Of a stretch of 64,000 nucleotides of DNA, positions 56,086-64,000 are shown piece by piece. The stretch's first letter is position 1, and the number at the start of each line of letters is the position of its first letter. Source of the DNA: Mytilus trossulus (taxonomy: Eukaryota > Mollusca > Bivalvia > Mytilida > Mytilidae); contig NC_086386.1 of assembly GCF_036588685.1 (NCBI RefSeq), positions 68,508,682 to 68,572,681 of the forward strand. Direction: 5' to 3'. The notes beneath the pieces are model-generated. The model was not told the origin of the DNA, did no database searches, and worked only from the letters and a program-made list of their open reading frames with translations. The position numbers and the translations under genes were made by a program.

Positions 56086-59000
56086 TAATAGTCGAAATGT
56101 GCATTTAGTACGGTTAATGATATTTGATAATGAAGTTTTGTGATTGAATAGTTAAAGATCAGTAACCGATAATAAGACATACTGTCAATCCATAAAGATA
56201 TGGTTAAAAGTAAAATGCATTCAACATGTATCTATAGGTGTTCGCAAAAACATATTTGACAAAATGTTCATTTTTTATATTCAGAGCATTGACGGGAATA
56301 GTATATGTATCTGATATATACATATAAATGTATTGTCTATAACTTGCTCAATCTCAATCACATCTCAATTTCCGATCGTGTTAATTTACACGTATGCAGA
56401 TGAACAGATGAAATTAATATAAACCGTCAAATGAATCAAACACAAAAAAGGAATGGATGTTCAATAAGGTTCGCAAAAAAATCAAAACAACATATAAATT
56501 TAAATAGGAAAAGAAAAAAATGCCAGAAAAATTTAAAAATGTTTGAAGTTTTCGATATTTGAATGTTTTGGGCATAATCGAAAGAATATACATTGTCGAA
56601 ATGTCTATGTTTATTTTTTGATGGCCGTTTGCTGATTTAACTTTCAATAATCATCAATTGATAATTTCATATAGTGAAGACAAGATGTATTTCTTAATAG
56701 TTCAATGCATTTTAATTTCATTAACATATGTTAACAAAACAATCACAGCGTGTAACAGTAAAAGTGTAAATGTATTTTGATGCACTTATTGAAGATACTA
56801 TGTAAATAAAATACCGATTGTTAAAAATAAAACATGACAGATTGTGAAAGTTTAAATCTGAACGCAAAAATTTCAAATTAAAATGCAACAAAAGAAAAAA
56901 AGAAAAAGAAATAGAAAGAAATCCACAAAAAAACAGGAAATAGAAAATCGATTATACTCCAAGCGTAAAAGACAAAAAATGTTTTTACCTCGTATCTTCC
57001 AATATTCACTTTTTCATACATGAATATAATTCTGATCTAATTCATATTATATGCAATAATTGTATAAAATTACCAAGAAACCTGTTTTCAGATACCACTT
57101 TAGGGAAAACAAAAAAGTGGTCTCTTATGACAGATGGTCTTTTAATACAGGTTAAACTATATGAAATGTACTACAAAGGGATCTACAATTTATGGTCTTA
57201 TGATACAGGTTTTTACTTAATATAGATGGTCTCTATAGTAGGTTTGACTATAACTTGTATTTCATATGTGTCTCCTGTCAACTAATTGTGTCAGAGTTGT
57301 TTGGATTATCTCGTCGATAATTTTGCAGGTTAACGTACTGTTTGTTCCCGAATGCTAAATCTGCAATAACTTAAGTTTTAGCTTAAGAAAAACACATATT
57401 GCTATGTTTCTTTCATTTATAACTTTGAGTCCATATCCTGATATGGTTAAATATGAGGTTTTTTTAATGACAGCTTCCCATTTTATTTTCGTTGTAGATA
57501 TTTGAATGTATTTAATCGAGCGTTGCTGCTTAGTCTTTAGTTTCTTTGGTTTGTTTCGTGTTCTTCTATTTGTCTGATTGTGTTTTTCTATTTTAGCCAT
57601 GGCGTTGTCAGTTTACTTTCTATCTATGAGTTTGACTGTCCTTCGCCCCCTACTATGCATATTAAGAAAACCCCATATTCTACATATGACGTTAATTGTT
57701 TTTGTGGCAATTATACTGAATTAAGGACTATGTCACCATCGTGTAAAACTCTGATTCCATTTCCGAATGTGGAACGTTTCAACTTTATTTCAAATAAGTG
57801 ATATTGAAATGTTTGAACTAGAATATTACTACGGGACATGCATCGTCGAAATGTGCATTTGGTACCCTTAATGATATATGATAATTGAGTTTAGTAATTG
57901 AATATTTAAAAATAAGTTACAGATAATGAGATATGTTATCAATCAATGAAAATATGCTTAAAAGTACAATACATTTATCCTTGATCTACAGATGTTACCA
58001 AAAAATGTTTGACGAAATGTTTTTTTTTATATTCAGAGCATGAAATACTAAAGTGTATGTGTCTGATATATTTATTAAATCATTCACTTGATAAATAGAG
58101 AAATACGCAGAAAAACTATATGGAAAAAAACCGAAACATAAAACAGTTATGATGTTCAGTTGGATCAAATGCAATATAATCTACGGTCATATCAATGAAA
58201 AGAAAATACTTCGACTGTTGGAAATAAACTGTATTCTAGAAGGTCGATTTTAATCCCCATAATCACATATAAAATAGACAAAAAAGAAGAAAGAAAAGAT
58301 TTGTAAATTTTAACTTTCAGATTCTACTTCAAAAATAAATTGTCAGACTACGTTTAACCTCGTAGGTTCCAACTTTGACTTATTGATATTAAAAAATAAT
58401 TCCGGCCTATTCATTCCAATATACATTGTATTGTAAATTAACATCTCGTATTTTCTATGTGCTTCATGTCATTAAAATGCGTCAGAAAAGTCTGGAACTG
58501 TCTCGACTTTGTGGACTGTAGTCGATACCTCTAGCAGGATGACCGTTTGTTCTCGCATGTATTAATAGCCATTACATCATCGATTTGCATAACAAAAACG
58601 CATATTTTGCAATGAAATTTGCTAGAAGTTTTGTAGCATTTTTTTTAAAATTTAAATCTAATTTATTTGTTTCAAGTCTGTGTTATTTGAATGTTATTGA
58701 CCTGTGCACCACTGAAAGGACGTGTATTGTTGAAATGTGCATTTGTCATTATTAGTGATATTTTATAATGGCCGTTAAGTGATCGAATAAACAAAAAACA
58801 TACACTTACAAAACGACATATTGTCATTCTAGGATGGTATAGTTAATAGTACATTTTATTAAAAATTCATTTACAGATGCGTAAAATCAAGTGGGAAGTT
58901 TTGTATAATATTCACAGCATGAAATAGTAAAAGTATATGTAGATATATTATACAGCAATCAATAATTTAATTAATAGAGAAATACGCAATAAAATTATGT

Positions 59001-59259
59001 GAAAATAAAACATGAAAACTAATATATAAATCAGTAATGCTAAATAAACAGCAATATGCTCTTTCTTTATAAACTTATTGATGAAAATAAATACATGAAC
59101 AATATTTCTATAGTTACCAGAGAATAATAGACATGTACAACACAATTCTGATTCTTTATATACGTCAATAAACAAACGCTGTGTCGAAGACTCATTGGTG
59201 GTCTTGGGTTGTCCTCTGCACTTTGACACAATTCCTTATTTCCATTCTCAAATTATTAA

Positions 59260-61040
59260 GCTTTATATAACCAATTAAGGAAAATATTTTTTAATGAATA
59301 ATATCAAAAGAGTGTGCTTTATGAGAAAGCACAGATAACTATCAAAATGTTTTCAACGACTGTGAACTTGAATCTGTAAAAGATTTTATGAATAAAATTA
59401 CACAGACAATGAGGTGTAATACCACCAAATCCTAGTACGTCACATCTGGTTGCATACGAAAATGGGTCGAAAAAAATGTCCCTTAAATTTGACAGTGGTA
59501 AGAAATTAATCTTACAATTTTACAGCATTACAGTAAAACATTTCTTGAGCGTCAACATATATCTTTGTTATTTCAAAGCACCATTTTTTTTTCATTTGGT
59601 GTTTATATAGAATATTTTGAAAACTTGAGGTTTCATAGTTACCAAAGTTTGTATACAGATTGAACAGAGAAAATTTGGTTAACTTCAAATGATGGGTATT
59701 TTCTTATATACAATGACATGTTATGTGAAATTTTGTCTACATTACCGGTTGAAGCTTTACACATGCCAAGTATTTTTTTATTTGAAACAAAGATAAATTC
59801 CGCACTATTTTTTAAAAGTGCAAATTTTACAAAGGGGGAAATCAATGGTGATAATTCACCTTAAAAATCAAACATTTTTGTAAGAAAATATCACTTAAAT
59901 ACAAAGTCTTTGGACACAAATAAAAGCACCATTAGTTACCCTCTTTTCAATAGTAATAAAGTGATAAAACGAAAAAAAAATCTGAGTCAGTAGCCAAAAC
60001 CGAGTGCAACACATCAACAAGATAAATACGTAAATGCCAATTTACTGTGTAGTCCATTTTTGGTTACATTCTTTTGGTGCGGTTCGGTACTTATGCATCC
60101 TTAAAATCTGTTATTGTCGTATTTTTTGGTGATCTTGTCTTTCATTTTTGTTTATATGCTTTTTCTATATGCAATTTTGTTTTTCTTTGTTGACATACTT
60201 GTTTTTTTTTATAATGATCACGTTTATAATACCACAAAATATGCCTCTTTGTTTTAGTCCCACATTCTTTCCAATATGAAGTATTGTTTGCGACTGTCAT
60301 ACAAGTGAGAGGTTTATATAGCAATAAAACCAGGTGTTATTCACTATTTCCTATATAGGAAAATGACTATACGTAGTCAGGAATATGTCAGGTGTTTTCC
60401 ATTCATTTGATATGTTTGATTTTTATTTTGCCATTTGATTCCTTGGATTTTCTTTTCATCGTTTTCCCTTTAAGATGATTTGCACTCATATATATATATG
60501 TATTTAAGAATTTAACTAACTAACAAGCACATAGTAAGTTTTATCTTAAGAACATTCTATTCGTTAAGCTATTAATATCACAACGTACATTGACCGTGAA
60601 AGCTGTTACAAGTCAACTGGTAAGTGAACTGCCTTTAACAAAAAAATAACTATTATTGTTTAAAAAAACAATCATGGATTCAATCAAATAATCTAGATTT
60701 TGTAAAATATAATAGCTGATTGTTATAGGACAACGAATGATTTCGGTAAAAAGCAAGAAGGAATAACAAAGCGTTTATGATTAAAATTCGTAAATTCTAT
60801 TTTTGTATATAATTCATGAAATAATCTGTAGGGACCACATGGACTCAAAATTGGCGCGAAAACCAGATGCTTCACCAGAGTAATTGTCCGCCAATGCGCA
60901 TGCATTGATCGTCATGCAGACCATATGTTCTTTGTCGATCACTATCTCGTCACAGACATTGAACACACCTATCATAATTATGTACTCATCCGCTAAAGAC
61001 GTATGGATCAATCAAAATCCAACAGCAGCATCATGTATGT
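59260..61040. other. Upstream spacer of the cysteine-rich gene
   Basis: No gene seen. 60390-60480 is a fragment of the family also found at 1800-1900 and 45290-45360 (CATTTGATATGTTTGATTTT). Confidence 0.5.
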
Positions 61041-61049
61041 TCCATTGAC

Positions 61050-61085
61050 CACGTGATAATGACATGACTCATTCAGATTATAAAG
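61050..61085 (+). promoter_or_regulatory. Core promoter of the cysteine-rich gene
   Basis: A TATA box TATAAAG starts at 61079, 61 nt before the start codon. Just upstream are TGACTCA (61065-61071), a consensus AP-1 site, and CACGTG (61050-61055), an E-box. A transcription start near 61108 is expected from the usual TATA spacing. Confidence 0.6.
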
Positions 61086-61139
61086 CTATCACGCTCGTCA
61101 TTTCACTCATTCTCGTTGTAAACCTCATAGATAAATAAC

Positions 61140-63780
61140 ATGGGAAAAACTTCTCTATTCGTGGTGCTTGTGGCTTTTATTGTAACTAAAGGTGAGTGAT
61201 TATTTCCGATGACTTTTTTATAAGATGAATGAATCTATCAAATATATAACAATGTGCAGAGGTTGTGAGTTAATTGGACATCACATCTAAATACAGCTAC
61301 TACGATCAGTTTCTTAAATATATGCCAAAGCTTGTAAATAAAACCTTTGAATACAATACATATCGGATTTTTAATGTTTTACATTTGTATAACGTGTATT
61401 TCATTTTTTGTTTTTAGATTTGCATAACACATTTGTTTTTTTAACAATTACAATTACACTGATTTGTTTCAAATTACAGGTGAGGCAAACTATAATACAT
61501 GTACCGATGTTTATGGTGGATATTGTGCAACCTCTAAAACATGCAGCTCATTAGGAGGTAACGTGGAGACACTGTCAGTAAGGTGTCAATGTGGGAAACC
61601 ATGTTGTAAATGTACTGGTAAGTTACTAATTTAAAAAACAATATCGTAGGATTTCGTACCGACCTACATAAAATACTGATTATGTGAATGTCCTGAATTT
61701 ATACGAGGGGCCCCTCTTATATGCGAGAAGACAGACTATTAAAATACTCAAGATATCACATTATACTATGTTATATTATTATCAGAAAAGAGAAAAGGAG
61801 CAACTGCTGTGTCAATATCAAGGACGGTATTTTTTATAAGTAAATTTTGTGGACAATAGTTTGGCTGTATAATTTTAACAATTTCTTTTTAAAAAAACAT
61901 GTATGTGTTCATCATTATAGGGGGTATTTATTAGCTGTAAAAATATTTACAAAATCTCTATTTTTATCCCCCTTCGACGACTGTTTAATGAATCTTAACA
62001 TACACACTATAAATAATGAGAAATAAACCGATTACATATTGGACAATGCACATTTAGAGAAGAAATATGTCTAAAAAATTACAACCAGAGCAAATGCCAT
62101 TAATGTAAGCAACAATAAAAGAAAAAAAAATAATATGAAAGACGACAACCAACGACAAGTTAGCCATGTTAGTATATCTTCCACTTTTTTTTTTATGCAT
62201 GCATCTTTTCATTAGGGAATGATAATTTAACTTCAAAAAGGGGGTGGGGGATGTATGGTTTTTCCCTAAAAAATATTTTGATTCCCAAATTGAAGAAAAG
62301 TAATATTCTGTTCAAGCAGAGGACAATATTCTGAATCCAGATTTCCCCCATACATTATAGTGTTAAATTTTGAAAAAATAATTTGATTGGTAGCGTTGAA
62401 AAAGTAAATATAGTTATTATGACTATACAAAAAATATTACCTCCCCTGAAGTTGAATGTTTGCTCCCTTATTAACCACGAAGCAGTCTCCCCTGTAAGAA
62501 ATCTGATAATCACACAACATTTTATTCCCAGACACATGTCCTGTTGGTTCTACATGTATGGATGAAAGTGAAACATGTAACGGAATGAAAGATACAAACG
62601 GTTGTTGTGGTAACAGGTTTTGTTGTACACCTTCTCCGACAACGACACCGCCAGTAGATACAACTACACCATGTAAGTAATTAAATTATCACAGACTCTT
62701 TAACAAATGTTTGGAGGGAATACATGATAAAAACAATTGAATGAAAAACAATCAATCATAATCATTTTTTTTTAATAATCGATCAAAAACCTGGATGCAA
62801 AATATTTGATTATACGAAACAGTATAAAAATTTATCAACAATGCGATATGCAAAACATAATCTTAACAAAACATATCATGGCTAAATGAATTTGAATTTC
62901 AACAGATGAAGAGGTTTAAAAATATTCAAGGGATAATCATCCTTAGAATGGAAATAATAATTATAAAGGATGAATCTCACAATAGCTGCTAACCTAAAAT
63001 CAGAAAGACTAAAATAATACATGGGGAAACGGGAAAATGTTTTGAAAAATTTGAAAAAAAACTTTCCTGATCAAAGTCCGCAGATTTTTATAAAAAATTT
63101 AAAAACAAACAATGAAACAGTATTAAAGATAAGTTGTTATAAAAATGCAATAATTATTGATTTCTATGTTTTGATAATATGAACTACAAACACATTTCAT
63201 TATGTTACAGGTGGTGTAACCACTTGTCCAAATGAGAATGAATGTTGCCTGGGAGGATGTCAGGCAGGTAACGAAGTTGGAGGATTTTGCTGTGAACAAG
63301 CTGACTCTGTTTGCTGGTTAGTTCAAGTTATATTTACTCTTAAGAGAAAAACATCTGACAGCGACACTTTTTACAAAAAAAAATCTTCCGATAAAAATGT
63401 ATCGTAAGTTATACTGAATTTCAAATGTGTTTGATTTACGAATAGTTTTACTCGAATTTCAAAGAGCCAAAATTAACATGATTTTCATTATAAATTTTAA
63501 GTAAATAAAACGATCCTAACTTTATGGGTACCATCGGCATGTCTTCAGAAAAGATTTAACTATTGAGTTTTTTGTTAAAGAATTGTAAGTATCACATACT
63601 TTCATAGAAACCAAATACCTGCGTTGTTACTACTTAATTTTGTAAAGTTATATTCACAGAACTCGTTGTTTTGCGATAAATTTGATAATCTTGATGAATT
63701 TAAGATAACTTATGCAATATCTGACAGTCAAATAATGATAGCATATCTTCTATTTTAGCACAACGTGGTATGTTATATAA
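61140..63780 (+). CDS. Secreted cysteine-rich protein, 24 Cys (5 exons)
   Basis: Proposed exons: 61140-61191, 61480-61617, 62532-62672, 63211-63316, 63759-63780, all GT-AG, about 152 residues. It opens MGKTSLFVVLVAFIVTKG, a typical signal peptide with cleavage probably after Gly or Ala near 18-20. The mature chain has three cysteine-rich segments: 8 Cys in exon 2, 7 in exon 3 (including GCCGNRFCC), then a Thr/Pro hinge (SPTTTPPVDTTTP), then 9 in exons 4-5 (ECCLGGCQ, FCCEQADSVCC). The total of 24 is even, as expected for full disulphide pairing. Exons 2 and 3 are symmetric phase 1-1 modules. The short last exon (ending TTWYVI) is the least certain part; the gene could end differently. I do not recognise the family. 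A secreted structural, defence or binding protein is possible; function is unknown. Confidence 0.75.
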
Positions 63781-64000
63781 TATATAGAGTCTTTCGAAGT
63801 TCAGAGATAGTTGTATCATTACATACATATACATTATGATTTTTATTACCGAAACGATTCATCAAATGATCGGTTCTATCCATGTTTTGTCATCTGTCAA
63901 ATTCTTAGCTATAGAATTTAAGATTGTTTATATGTTCTTAGTTTCGAAATCCTGTTGATTAATCCTATGGGAAAAGTAATATAATAATTATAATTTTCAA

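Larger units (their letters stand above)
53750..58990. repeat. Degenerate tandem array of about 2-kb units
   Basis: Landmarks recur in order: GAACAGATGATATTAATATAAA (53776; variant at 56402), ACAAAACAATCACAGCGTG (54819, 56734), TTTTTACCTCGTAT (55068, 56985), GTGTCAGAGTTGTTT (55372, 57290), and AGAGAAATACGCA in later units (58098, 58976). Units are separated by GTCGAAATGTGCAT repeat pieces. Similarity falls to the right. Short open frames are not conserved between units. Confidence 0.7.

Noticed and set aside
63211-63410. Read-through of exon 4 of the cysteine-rich gene to a stop near 63405
   Set aside because: It would add a Lys/Ser-rich tail and leave an odd number of cysteines; the GTTAGT donor joined to the exon at 63759 gives a clean frame and an even count. 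Not excluded without transcripts.

Overview
This window is nuclear DNA from a metazoan, almost certainly a marine bivalve and most likely a mytilid mussel. It is AT-rich, its genes are split into short exons with GT-AG introns, and introns and spacers are full of small DNA transposons, Helitrons and decayed retroelement pieces of mollusc type. Long open frames in the window are almost all repeats; the real genes had to be assembled exon by exon.

Left two thirds (about 1-47 kb): a carbonyl reductase (CBR1-type short-chain dehydrogenase/reductase) cluster. Three complete eight-exon genes lie head to tail on the + strand: copy 1 (3606-10429), copy 2 (15765-25939) and copy 3 (31929-44921). All have identical exon lengths (21, 82, 179, 113, 129, 142, 64 and 98 nt), an intact reading frame of 275 residues, the TGANKGIG cofactor motif, NNAG, and a Ser138-Tyr192-Lys196 active site. 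Copies 1 and 2 differ at about eight residues and share flanks and introns, so they are a recent tandem duplication of roughly 10 kb. Copy 3 is an older paralogue. A fourth copy survives only as a frameshifted exon 8 on the minus strand (2243-2341). It sits in an inverted image (about 1-2750) of the sequence at and beyond the 3' end of copy 3 (about 43.5-47.1 kb), so the cluster is bracketed by an inverted segmental duplication.

The most interesting signal is in copy 3. It carries two alternative versions of exon 7 (42080-42143 and 42200-42263), each 64 nt with proper splice sites, separated by a 56-nt intron with a branch point only about 22 nt from the donor. Using both shifts the frame, and most differences between them are synonymous. 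This is the layout of mutually exclusive exons that would swap the loop following the PG...TDM motif. Copy 3 also has a dead partial duplication of exon 4, and copies 1 and 2 have replaced the reactive cysteine of this loop (human Cys227) with aspartate.

The paralogues act as before/after pictures for transposon insertions, giving exact boundaries: a 2.1-kb element with ten copies of a 9-bp near-palindrome, a Helitron between A and T, a hAT-like element with an 8-bp target duplication, three TTAA-flanked families, two Harbinger-like elements flanked by TAA, and an LTR-like element holding a SINE that holds a TIR element.

Right third (47-61 kb): no gene seen; MITEs, a purine-rich element, a 22-bp minisatellite, a decayed reverse-transcriptase fragment and a degenerate 2-kb tandem array. 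The last gene (61140-63780, + strand) encodes a secreted protein of about 152 residues with 24 cysteines and a Thr/Pro hinge, behind a TATA box with AP-1 and E-box sites.
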